Below, piece after piece: positions 1-10,500 of a stretch of 25,839 nt of DNA. The notes below the pieces were generated by a model. The model did no database searches. It was not told the DNA's origin and saw only the letters and a program-made list of their open reading frames with translations. The position numbers were made by a program, and so were the translations under genes. The stretch's first letter is position 1; each line of letters begins with the position of its first letter. The stretch comes from Thoreauomyces humboldtii (taxonomy: Eukaryota; Chytridiomycota; Chytridiomycetes; Spizellomycetales; Powellomycetaceae). The stretch spans positions 1 through 25,839 of the forward strand of contig JADGJA010000287.1 of the NCBI GenBank assembly GCA_027596035.1, given 5' to 3'.

Positions 1-561
1 CCCCGCCGCCGGGGCGGGGCGGGCGCGGCCCCCCCCCTTAATGCGATGTAGGGTTAGGGCTAGTACGTTTGTCCGAGTCTTCCACCTTTTTCCATCTCGC
101 GCGCCGTTTCGCCGGTCGTTACTACAACACACGGTTTTTGACATTTCCTCTTCGACCTGCGACCGTACCTTTCACTCGGGATTATCAGCCGACCGGGTCC
201 TCCAGCACCCTTGGAAACTCACCTACTCAGCCTTCGACTTGGTGCTTGACTGCTACGGCACTCCTCACGTAGACGGTCAGTTGACTCCACGACAGCCGTT
301 GCCCACACAGTGCCAGCATTATACCGGGCTTCCACATTCCTTTCGCCTATCCGACGATCCTGGTCACGCACCTTGTCTTGGGAATCTCGGAAACTTGCAG
401 CTGCGCTCTTTTGCAAAGTCTCAATGCCTACGAGCGTTCGTGGGCACACTGACGTTTCGCTCGCCCCGGTTGACACCCGAAAGTCTCAAGGAAAAGGAAG
501 AGCGATTGCAAGTGCTGCGTATAGTGCAACCTCTCCGCCGCTACCCTCCGGCGCCGCATAC
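1..561. other. 5' flank of taxilin gene, no gene seen
   Basis: The first 40 bases are almost pure G+C with runs of C. The rest carries several overlapping open frames on both strands, none with recognisable protein features. The frame that runs into taxilin is open from 310, but residues before the ATG at 562 look non-conserved, so this stretch is best read as promoter and 5' UTR. A GGGTTAGGG stretch at 51-59 is too short to be a telomere. Confidence 0.5.
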
Positions 562-2642
562 ATGAAGACTGCGGCGGCCTCTGATCCACCACAGCTGGCG
601 TCGGCTGCGCAACCATCCGCCAATGGACACGGTCGATTTTCATCCTCCGAAGCTTTAGCACCGCCTCCCCCTCCTCCGCCATTACCGGTACATAGTGTAC
701 CACAACCTGCTCCGCGAAGCGCTCGTAGACAGAGTGAGCAACATCAGTGCCAGCACCACCATCACCATCATCATCACCCTCAGTCCGAAGGCTCGAACCC
801 GGCTGGATCTCCACATCACGCAGGCCAGCCTGGACATGCGCACTCTCCGACAGAACAGCAGCAGGGAACATCTGCGAACGGTGCTGCCAAAAAACCTGCA
901 AAACCGCAGAAGAAGGCTCTTGCGCCCGAGGAGCTCTCGTCTATGATACAGTCAAAGATCATGCAACTAGAGAATGAGTCTACAGTAGAGGAGGAAGAAG
1001 AGAAGGCCATGGGTACGTGAAGGAACTTTCACGAACCAGTTGACTCCATTCGGAAGACATCCTTACGGAGTGGGTTTCCAGCCAGAGCTATCAAGAAGGC
1101 ATCTAAGGACATGAGCCAACTGATAGAAGGACAGTCTGGGTCCGAAAAGCTAGATATGATACATGCGAAGTATATGGATCTGGTAAGTCCTGTGCTTGAA
1201 ACTCGCTCAGCCTGGATTCTTTCCGTGCTCACACTACCAACAGTTTCAAGAAAACAAGCGGTTAGAGCGTGATTATGCAAAGTTAAAGAGGAAGCAAGAG
1301 CATACAAATAAGGAGAAAGAGACTGGTAAGCTAGGCTTCATGTGACCCGTGACGATGGTCCTTCTAATAGGCAGCTTCCCCTTTAGCCAAAGCGGAGCAT
1401 ACCAAAATCAACGCGCAAAAGGCAAAAATAGAAACCCTTTGTAGGGAGCTGCAAAAAGAGAGCAAGCGCGTTAAGGAGGAAAGCAAGCGCTTGGCGATTG
1501 TTGAACAGCACAAGCGTGATGAGCTCTCCTCGAAGTTCGAAAGCACTATCTGGGAAATCAAGTCGAAAATGGAGGAGGATAGCGACGAGAAGAAGCGTCG
1601 GGCTGAGGACAGTGAGATGTACGAATCGCATGAACGGTCTCCGGAACCTGAGCTTACCGTCTACTTATAGGCTGAAGGACAAATTCAAGAATTTTCTGGA
1701 GCAGTACGAGCTTCGCGAAAAGCACTACAATCAGATGATCAAGTCACGCGAGATTGAAATTCATCTGTTAGAAGCAAAGCTCGCTCAGCAACATCGACTG
1801 AACGAGGACGAGGGCTCAAAATCGGCTGCTATCAAAAGTCAGGTGGCATCGTTCGTCAAAACGGAGACGGACCTTAGACAGCAACTCTCAATCTACGTCG
1901 AAAAGTTCAAGCAGGTTGGTTGGTACCAGTGGCAACTTTGTACAGTGCCTGATGCTCATACGAACCAACTGCTAGGTGGAGGAGACTTTGAACAAAAGCA
2001 ATGAGCTTTTCATCACGTTTCGGAAGGAGATGGAGCAGATGACCAAGAAAACGCGGAAGCTCGAGAAAGAAAACGCAACTGTGCGGCTCAAGTGCGAGCG
2101 CATGAACAAAAATATCCTCGAAATGGCGGAAGAGGTACGTTAAGGCGCGGTGAATGGCAACTTCGTAGTTCAACTCACGTGGCTTTGCACTCGGAACCTT
2201 CCAGCGAACAACAAATCACAAATCCGTGGAGGTCGCCAACGCCGGCAAGGCGAAAATGGAGAACCTTTGCCGTGCACTGCAAGCGGAACGCAATGCTCTC
2301 CGGGTCCAAGTGGAGACCCTTACAGACTCATCTCCATCACATTCCACCCCCATCACATCCGCAGACGCACCTGCCACTGCACCATCAAACACATCACCGG
2401 ACACATCTCCACCGCCGCCGCCGACATCAACCGCCTCAATTCCGCCTCACACGTGTAACTGCACGGACGAAACTCCCGACGACGTCCGTCTCGCATGTTT
2501 CCAGACCCTTCATCGATCCGCACAGGAGTCCGGACAGGCGTTTCCACCAGATAGCCCAGAAATCCACGAAGATGACGGTGGGAAAGATCCACCGCCCTCG
2601 ATACCCAAGCTGGGCGCCGCGGTACGCTCCAGTGTATTGTAG
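562..2642 (+). CDS. TXLN: Taxilin family coiled-coil protein
   Basis: Seven exons: 562-1012, 1088-1182, 1244-1325, 1387-1618, 1671-1914, 1976-2134, 2205-2642, all with GT-AG introns, giving 566 aa. The N-terminal ~110 residues are low complexity, with a poly-Pro run and eight consecutive His. The middle (about 120-455) is a long charged coiled coil with taxilin hallmarks: LKDKFKNFLEQYELREKHY, the SREIEIHLLEAKLAQQ segment, ELFITFRKEMEQMTKKTRKL and KMENLCRALQAERN. The ~110-residue tail is Ser/Thr/Pro rich. Taxilins bind syntaxins and the nascent polypeptide-associated complex and are linked to vesicle traffic; that role is family knowledge. The ATG at 562 was chosen because the open frame upstream shows no conserved sequence; an earlier start at 310 cannot be excluded. 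Every exon junction restores family-like sequence, so the model is strong. Confidence 0.92.
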
Positions 2643-3202
2643 CAAAGAACAGCCCCCCCAAATACTTCTAATGCTGCATCGACGAAGCGCAATCAAACAC
2701 TGCTTCGAACTCCAACGTTCTATGCTGCTCCCCGAGGCTCCCTGACATTCATTCTAGATAATAGAAACACTCGGCTTTCTACCGGCTTTCTACTGGTACC
2801 CTGTGCACGCTCATGTGCGCGCTCGCGCTCGATCGTCCGCCCCTGCTTGTGGTCGCGGAAACGGAGGGACATATAGCCGAGTGATCGTCTGATCGCATAT
2901 TGAGCTCCCCGATTTCGCAATTCAGCGTGAGCTCAGAACAACAGAGGTTCGTTCGGTCTCCTCATAAAAGCCTGCCGGCAATTGACTGGGCGTGCAACGC
3001 TGCGCTTCCGCCTTGCACCCCACACCCGGGATGAACCTGCTGGGAGCCCCGTTCAACTTCCAGATGGTTCGAGAATCCACGTCCGCCCGTCCGTCCGTTC
3101 GTTCGGAGCAGTACGTATAAGGTCCGCAAGCAGCTCTTTTCATATGGAGTGGCTCGTCCTCCTTTGGCTTCCTTTCAGCTGCTTTTCCACCCTTTCCATC
3201 TT
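2643..3202. other. Convergent 3' intergenic region
   Basis: Lies between the stop codons of taxilin (+) and COX16 (-). Long open frames here (for example the COX16 exon-1 frame running on to 2922) are read-through of an unspliced frame, not coding. A short direct repeat, CGGCTTTCTAC, occurs twice near 2771-2792. I see no RNA gene. Confidence 0.5.
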
Positions 3203-3656
3203 TCACTCTTCGCCCTCGGGCCGAGGAACCCGCACCATCTCCCAATTGTCGCCCCAACTTTGCTTCTGATTCGTCAATTTCTAATGCCGCCGATTCGAAC
3301 GAACGTGTGAGCGAGGGCGCTCGGGAGGCGCGAGAAATCCCTGCTGTTGACTTTACCCAGTACTCCTCCTGAACGTTGAATGGGCGGGCGTCCTTGTCGA
3401 TTTTTAGCTGTTCCTTCTTGGCCACCTGAGAGGAAAGGATATGACGGGATCGATGAGTTTCCCGCCGCGCCATCGCCTTGGAAGGAGTGGTCGAGGAATG
3501 CACCATCTTTGTCTTTGAGTCGTGGTAGTCGTATCGCGTTTGGGCGAGGTAAGCCATCCCGTACGAACCCATCACCATAACGGCCAGGAACGGGAGCCCC
3601 ATGGTAAACACTGACCGCCGGGAGCTGTGCCTTGAAAAGAAGCTCATTGTGCTCAA
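3203..3656 (-). CDS. COX16: Cytochrome c oxidase assembly protein COX16
   Basis: Three exons on the minus strand: 3656-3504, 3425-3357, 3280-3203; 99 aa. COX16 is a small inner mitochondrial membrane protein needed for assembly of complex IV (COX1/COX2 stage). Residues 19-38 form the single membrane segment (MGLPFLAVMVMGSYGMAYLA), followed by the family signature QTRYDYHD. Exon 2 encodes KEQLKIDKDARPFNVQEEYW, and exon 3 gives the conserved end DNWEMVRVPRPEGEE. Human COX16 is 106 aa, so the length fits. The unspliced frame stays open to 2922 because intron 1 (3426-3503, 78 nt) is a multiple of three with no stop, and reading through intron 2 also continues. Splicing is required to reach the conserved C terminus, which lies in another frame. 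The ATG at 3656 could be replaced by the one at 3647. Confidence 0.92.
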
Positions 3657-4092
3657 CGACGCTGATGTGGTTTGCAGTCGGCGTGGTCAAGGGACTGCTG
3701 TACCGGTACTGTGCGGGTGCATACAGCTTCTACCCTCGGACCGGTACCGGCGAGGTCTGGCTACCAAGCTCAAGCTTACCGAGGTTGTGGTCTCCTTCGG
3801 ATGAAATTTCCTCCGTCAAGCCTCCCACTCCACGCAACCGTTCTCCCATCGTTCCAAATCCCCAAACGTCACGCTTCCCCGTCCCTCGTTTGTTCCCAGT
3901 TTTCCGCGGAACCATACTACCTGTTAGAAATGTAAAATAAATGTGATGATACTCCACCCTAGCTTCGCATCAACTAGCGTAACCGTACATCGGGGCTCGA
4001 GCTCCCTTGTCGCATTGTACACTCGCTTGGCTCTCGGGAACGCTAGGCTCGTATATTGGAGTTGCAGTTAGTTCGCCGCTAGTTCCGACGCA
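3657..4092. promoter_or_regulatory. Divergent promoter region, COX16 / transporter
   Basis: 436 bases between the start codons of COX16 (-) and the transporter (+). Open frames inside have no recognisable protein features. It must carry the promoters of both genes. I cannot point to a specific factor site. Confidence 0.4.
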
Positions 4093-5807
4093 ATGTCGGC
4101 CCCGCAGATAGACCCAGAGCCTTTGGGGTTCCACGACACGATAACGATCGATGGTGCGGAACGGGAGGTCAAGGCGCCTACCTTGCAGGGACGAGACGAT
4201 CATCAGGTCGCGCTACCCACTACAAAGCCGACCGGTAGCTCACCTCCACCCGCACCCGACGGTGGGTACGGTTGGATCGTTGTTCTCTCATCTTTCTGCT
4301 TCAATTTTATCGTCTATGGAACGAACAACATGTAAGGCAGGGCAATGGCATTCAAAACCGGGTTGGCAGTTATGAACTTATATGCTTTCGCTACTTAGTT
4401 GGGGCGTGTACCAATCGAATTTGTTCCAACAAGGGACGATCCGCGGGGCTACGATGTTCCAACTCTCGTTTGTTGGAGGACTTGGACTTGGTCTCATCTT
4501 CACGATGGGACCGATCGTTACATGGTCTCAGGCCAAGTTCGGTACCAGGCCTCCTCTGTTCTTCGGGACGCTTCTCATGTGTGCGGGGATAGAGGTGGCT
4601 TCCGTGTCAACCGAGGTGAACCGCGCAGGAAAAATCATCGGAAGCAGCCTGATTCTCAGTCGTTAACGTCTTGTCATGCTTTCAAGCTTTGGCACCTATT
4701 CATTTCCTTGAGCATCATGTATGGAATCGGAGCAGGCTTCCTGTTTTCGGGAAGCGTCGCAGTGCCTTCTCAGTGGTTCAACCGGAAGCGTGCTCTGGCG
4801 ACTGGACTTGCGTCGGTATGTCGCAGAAACCTGCCCTGAGGCTTTTCCTAGAATCTGGCTGACCTTCGGTCCCTCAGTCTGGAAGCGGAGTCGGCGGAGC
4901 GTTTCTGGCGCCGATTGCATAACTGCTCATCGACAGGCACGGAATAGCATGGACTTTTCGCATACTGGGCTTCGTCAGTCTTGCCCTAGGATTGTTTGCT
5001 TCGGCGACTCTCAAGAGGCTGCATTCTCCCCCACCGCGCGCCCGCCATGAGAAACGGAAGCTCCATCCTTTTGACAGAACCATTCTCGCCACGCCCGGTT
5101 TCAAGTGGTACTTGGCTTTTGCGTTTGTGAATCTTTTTGGGTAAGACATCGAAGGCTTTATGGTTGCAGAGTGCTGGGCGGCAAACCAATTCGAAATTGA
5201 CTTTGTTTTTTCTAGTTATATTGTTCCCTTTTACTTTTTACCCACATACGCCATCAGTATCGGACTCTCTTCTACAACTGGGGCGACACTTGTAGCAGTC
5301 ATGTGCGGTGTGAATGCCGTCGGACGAATCTTGGCTGGTCTGCTGGCCGACCGTATAGGCCGGATCAACGCGCAGGTACTCCTGATCTTCGTATCTGGAG
5401 TCACCTGTCTGGTCCTTTGGACCAGTGCCAAATCTTTCGGGATGCTCCTGTTCTTTACCCTGGCGTTTGGATTGACGGGAGGAGGGTACTGGGCGCTTGT
5501 CGCACCCGCCGTCGCCGAGATCGTTGGTAAGAAAAGCGTTTTCCTTGTCCTTACCGCCCTATCAATGCCTGATCGATCCCCTCTTCCAGGTCTCACAGCC
5601 CTGCCCGGCGCCCTCTCAATCGTCTTTCTGGTCAACGTTATCCCGCTCATCTTCGCCGGGCCGATCGCGGATGCCATCTATGACGGGGAGGGATCCACGT
5701 CATATCTGGGTTCGATTTTGTTTACGGGATGCGCTCTTTGCGGAGGCGCGTTGCTCCTTCTCGGTACCAAGTTCGCCAAGAACCCCAAGATATGGGCCAA
5801 AGTATAG
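4093..5807 (+). CDS. MFS monocarboxylate-type transporter (in-frame TAA)
   Basis: Six exons: 4093-4331, 4399-4615, 4687-4815, 4878-5140, 5216-5526, 5590-5807; 459 codons in all. Monocarboxylate porter (SLC16/MCH) family of the major facilitator superfamily, a plasma-membrane carrier of monocarboxylates or related solutes; substrate unknown. The N-terminal family motif DGGYGW is at residues 56-61, followed by the first membrane span. Other hallmarks are the loop PSQWFNRKRALATGLASSG and GRILAGLLADRIGR after the central loop. About 12 spans are recognisable. Oddity: codon 210 (4920-4922) is TAA, directly after GGAFLAPIA and before LLIDRHG. No GT-AG or GC-AG intron can remove it without losing the conserved GVGGAF segment, while frame and family sequence continue through three more exons. 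As it stands the product stops after 209 aa, near half length. It could be a recent nonsense allele, a base error (AAA to TAA would suffice) or, less likely, read-through. Confidence 0.88.
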
Positions 5808-6071
5808 TTCGTTCTTGTTACTTTAGACGATGCCGCTCCTGTCACTCTTCATATTGTTTACTTCTATTTTGTAATTTATCTGGCGACTTCGCGCCAAACT
5901 TTCGGACGTTTCGGACTGATTGCAACTGCTTACCGGTACATGATTTTTGGGCGTCCTCGCAGTTCCATCTTCCCCATCCTTGTTCCTTATCATCTTACTA
6001 CACATACGTTATACAGTGCATAGTCAATCTGATCAATCAAACGAGTCGTTTACGCAACACAACTGGACACT
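5808..6071. other. Intergenic spacer
   Basis: Holds the 3' UTR of the transporter and the promoter of the kinesin gene, both on the plus strand. It is A+T-richer and pyrimidine-rich, with no coding signal. Confidence 0.45.
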
Positions 6072-7492
6072 ATGCCATCCTCTTCAGCAGAGCTCATGAC
6101 CAAGCAGACCATCCTTGGGCGGTATAGATCCGCCTACGTCGCGTATGTCAGATTCCTGCTGTCGTCTTCGCTGCGTACGTTTGCTCATCATTTCTTGAAC
6201 ATGCGACTCCATGAAGCCGTCTGAAGGAGGCGCAAGAGAAAACTGCTCGCAAGAGGCAGCGCCAGCTGTCCACACAGAGCGTTGATACACTACAAGGCGA
6301 CACGACCATCACCGAATCAGGTCTCAAGGTGTTCGCGCGGGTTCGACCGATATTGGTCGAGGAGACTGAGGCTTTGCACTATGGTTGCGTGGACATGATG
6401 GAGCCGAACGGTGGGTCATTGCATCGGCCACGAGAAAAGTCGGGGTCAGTCCTCCTTGGCTGACTTCCGTGCAGTGGCTCAGATGTATCAACCTATCGTA
6501 CGATACATCGGTCCTACTTGGGTTCTCAACACGTTCGAGCTTGACGCGACGTTCGGTCCGGAGGCCAGGGACGAGGATATTTATTCAAGTCAGATCGAGC
6601 CCCTCATCGACCGCATGCTTGCGGGGAAGGTGGATCGGGCTACCATTCTGGCCTACGGGCAAACAGGTAGGTCAGAAGATCCGATCAGAAAGCGACCCAA
6701 GAGTGAGCTCCGCGAGGTGTCAGGCTGAGACCGTTCTTGTGTTGGGATGTGCGCAAAGGAAGTGGAAAGACTCACACGGTGACGGGCATCCAAAAGAATC
6801 TTGTGACCCACCTGTTCCAGAACTCGACGACCGACATCGAGATCAGCGCCATCGAGATCATGGGCACCACCGCCAAAGACCTGCTGGCAGATGGAGCTCC
6901 CCTCGTCCTCCGGGAGACGGGGAAAGGCATGGCCGCCCACAACATGAAGTTCCTCACAGCATCCGATCCGAGCGAGTTGGACTCCATCCTGACGGTCGCG
7001 TCGGCGTCCCGCACCACAGCCGCGACCGCCAAGAACGACACGTCGTCGCGAAGTCATCTGGTCGTTCAGCTCCGTCGCGAAGGAACCGCTGAGCCGGCTT
7101 GGCTCTTGACCATCGTTGATTTGGCCGGCTCAGAACGAGCTGCGGATTCGACGGGCCACTCTCCCGAGGTCATGAGACAAACTATCGAAAACAACAAACA
7201 CCTTGCCAGCCTAAAGGCTTGCATCGCCGCTGCTACGGCAGGAAAAGTTGCTCCGTGGCGGGACAGTCTGTTGACGCGATACCTTCGACATCCGTTGGCA
7301 ACTCTGGATGGAGCCGTACTGGCCGCCTGCGTCGCCCCGAGTGTCGTGGATTGGAGTCATAGCTTAAACACTTTGCGATACGCCGAAGCGTTTTCGGGGA
7401 GAAGCACGTCCCTTACAGGAGTAAACGGGACCTCTACCAACCGGAAAGCGGTCGTTCCCGACAAGGATAGCAAGGTGGATTTCTGCTGGTAG
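6072..7492 (+). CDS. Small divergent kinesin, motor domain only
   Basis: Four exons: 6072-6142, 6217-6410, 6475-6666, 6759-7492; 396 aa. Microtubule motor ATPase. A short basic helical N terminus (RLKEAQEKTARKRQRQL) precedes the motor, which begins at LKVFARVRP. The P-loop GQTGSGKT (150-157) is split by intron 3. Switch I is NDTSSRSH (245-252) and switch II is DLAGSE (273-278), so nucleotide-binding residues are intact. LKACIAA and SLNTLRYAE (from about 356) resemble the ALKECIRA and LNTLRYA signatures of kinesin-13 (KIF2), which also has a basic neck before the motor, but the usual kinesin-13 family-specific KVD loop is not seen. The stretch between P-loop and switch I is only about 87 residues, shorter than usual. 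No coiled coil or tail follows the motor. Subfamily is therefore uncertain. Confidence 0.88.
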
Positions 7493-7598
7493 CGATAAAT
7501 AGGGCGCGGCTACTGCCCCGAGGTATAGTATGACATTTCCCGAGTAAAAAGATATTCTTATATAAGTTGTGTAAAAAGTATCGAATATATCGAAAGTA

Positions 7599-10500
7599 TC
7601 AAAAGTCAAGAGGAACCGGCGAGTCGAAAATCATCCGAATACAGCTAGCCGCAAGGTAAGCCATAGTCCCGTCACTGTAAGGAAGATACAACTACATCAG
7701 AATGTGCGAACCATCAAGAAAACTCAAAGCTACGTATTGACTTACGGTCCATCCTGTGGCAGATCGAAGAACAGACGCCTTGCGACACGTTCATGACGTT
7801 CGAACGACCAGTCGGGCCCACTAGCAGTGGCGGACTGCTGACTCCCCGCCGACTGCAGGTGCGGTGCCATGAGAAGCGCATCGATGAAGAGAGCAGTGGC
7901 GACCGCGGACGGAGGTTGAGCAGTGTCCACAGTCAGACCCGACTGAGACCTCGTAAGGCCGCTGTTCCGATTGAGGAACGGGGGGGTAGGGGGTATCCGT
8001 TTTTCGTCGTCGACGGAGGTGGTGGCGTCCGGAATCGTAGGGCTCGTCGGCGTGGTATTCGTGGATCGCTGCTCGCTCCACTTCCTCCAAAAACATTCGA
8101 TGGCGTCGCGGACAAGGGACAGGACGTCGAGTCGGGCTTTGCGTAGCTTGACGCTTGGGTTGCGCTCAAAGACGCGGCAGATGAGCATCACGCACTCGGC
8201 CGCCACCTGGCGTTCCGCTGGATCCCGAACCACATCCAGAAGTGTCTCAACCTGAAGGGCGAAATTCAGCTCCTCGGCCGTCTTCTCGTAAACCGTTGGG
8301 TTGCTAGGCAGGAAGCTTTTGCCGACGAGAATGCCTTCAGATCGAGACAGCACCTTCCACACTTTCGGGTAAAAATCTGGCGGGACTCGGTTGAGCGCTC
8401 CGTCGTTCTTGCGGCGACGAAGCCAGCGGCCTTGTGATGGAAGCAGCAGCGCTAACGCCGTTGCAGCAGCAGATGCAGTCGTTGGAGCGCCCGCGCCCGA
8501 GTTATTTGTGGCCTGATTAAGAATGTTGCGACGGCGCACACCCAGATCGATCTTACGCTCTAGAAGCTCGGTAGGACCTTTGTCGGCGGGGCGATGCGCT
8601 TCCGGAACGCTTCCCTTCTCTGCACCCTTCTCGCCAAGCAAGCACCACGAGTCACGGTACTTGAGATTGCGGATCTTCGACGCACCGAGTCGTTCGCATG
8701 CAGCCATAGCAGCCTCGGTCAGACATTCGGCGGCGTCGTCCATGGCAGCAACCACAACCATCATCCCTGGTTCCAGCCATTCGACGAGTTTCACAAAGTC
8801 ATCCGATTCCTGGCGCGAGACGTGTGTGTCATACGACGCACGCTCGATCACAGTGCCATCGAGCGGATCCAAAACGGCAACATTCAAACCGCGACCAAAG
8901 ACTCCGCGAATATGCTGAAGCTGACCATCGCGGGTAACTTCCATCTTCGTAAAGCTGCCTGCCAGGAAACCGGCTGACTGAACCCTGAGCGTGAGCTCAG
9001 TCGGAAGGTTTGCTCCGATGTTCGCTAGCCGCATAGCTGAAGACTCTGTGCCCTGAACCTGTACGTGCCCGAGGTGTCGCCACCGCGCAACCGAAACGGC
9101 TCCTGTGCTGGTCTCGGGTAGGTTGCAGCTATCATGAGCTGCTAGGATCTGACCCAGAAGACTCTTCATCTCGAACGGACTCAGTTGCATGAGTTCTTCC
9201 ACAGCCTCCTCCTCGTTACAGCCTTTCATCCGCGAGATCTCTTCCCTGATCGCGATGATGAAGAAGTGCGTCCGCACCCGCATGATCCCCTCAAACATGC
9301 TTGGCGTCCCGCGGATAAAGGAGCCAAGATACGTGAGGATCTCCTGTACTAGTGGTGCCTCGCGTACATCACTCGCACTAGAAACACAAATTTTAGCAAG
9401 AGGGCTACGGTTGACGCGACATTCCAGACTTACCAGTGCCGATAGATCAAGTCCTTCAGTGCGGCAGGATGCATGGGAGAAGTAATGAACATCTCTTCAT
9501 TGCCGAAACCGATTGTCACAGGCCGTTGGCGAATGAGCAGGTCCGCGACGTTGATAGTAAGAGAGTTTACCACCTTCTTCAGCAAACCAGCTGCTTGACG
9601 AACGATGCTCCACTGTCGCAGATGCATAGCCTTCAAGTAGACCTCCTCAAGTAGCTCGGACACGGTGCCCATACTTCCGACGTCGTAGTCGAGACCTTCG
9701 CACGAGAGAATGTAGTGAAGAAGGTCAACTTGGTCGTACAGATTCGATGAGTTCTCCAGAAGTTTGATAGCCTCATCCACACGCTTGGGGTCATTGAGCG
9801 TGAGTGTCAGCAGAGCCGTGCTGCCACCACTACCAGCAGCCGCAGCAGCCTCGCATTCCGGATCCGGATCAAATTCCATGCTGCCCTCTGGAGTGCTGTC
9901 AAACAGGTTGGTGGCCAGACCGCGAATCGGGGAGTGTACCCGCACGGATTGGCCGTCACCGAAGCTGACGTCGCCGCGGTGCTCGCTTTCCACGTGATCG
10001 TGCAGACGGAATGAATCCTTGGCCCATGGCTCATCGGTGAACCATGGACTCGCGAGTGGACTCTTCGGCACGTGGATGTCCATGCTCGACCTCCGCTGCG
10101 GTGTACGGCGATCTATGCTTGCGGAACGGATACGCTCCTTGCTGGTCTCCTCCGTATCCTTTGGAGAGTACGACAACTTTGTCGAAGCCTGATCGTTGTC
10201 CTCGCCTCTGAGCAAAGTATCCCAATCCTCATAATCACTGTTTTCGGCCGTAACCAGGAAGTCCAAGCTGGCGATGCAGGCAGTGTTGATCATCTCTCCC
10301 AGCCGCCCTGTCCGCACGCGAACGCCCGCAACATTTCCCGAGCGCAGCGACATCATGAAGTTGAGGAGGTTCCGACCGCTACTGTGCGCCGAGTTGTTGC
10401 GCCAACGCTGTGATCCAATTTCGGCACCCCTCAGACCGCCAAGCATCTCACGCGTGAGCATGATGGTCATTGTTGGTCTGCCTGTCGCAAACCAATGATT

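Noticed and set aside
49..59. TAGGGTTAGGG, telomere-like
   Set aside because: Only about one and a half repeat units, followed directly by ordinary sequence and a gene.
428..901. 157-codon minus-strand frame opposite taxilin exon 1
   Set aside because: Antisense shadow of a low-complexity coding exon; no protein features.
3066..3080. TTCGAGAATCC as a tRNA T-arm
   Set aside because: The flanking bases do not form the 5-bp T stem, and no A box or anticodon stem is upstream.
2922..3656. 244-codon minus-strand frame as a single protein
   Set aside because: Only its first third matches COX16, and the conserved COX16 end lies in a different frame reached by two GT-AG introns.
4721..5050. 109-codon frame bridging the TAA in the transporter
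   Set aside because: It is a shadow frame; its residues lack the membrane pattern and transporter motifs present in the spliced frame.
7742..7744. TAA as the true end of the PHKB homologue
   Set aside because: It overlaps a perfect GTAAGT donor, and splicing to 7674 adds [11 protein letters not shown], which matches the conserved PHK C terminus.
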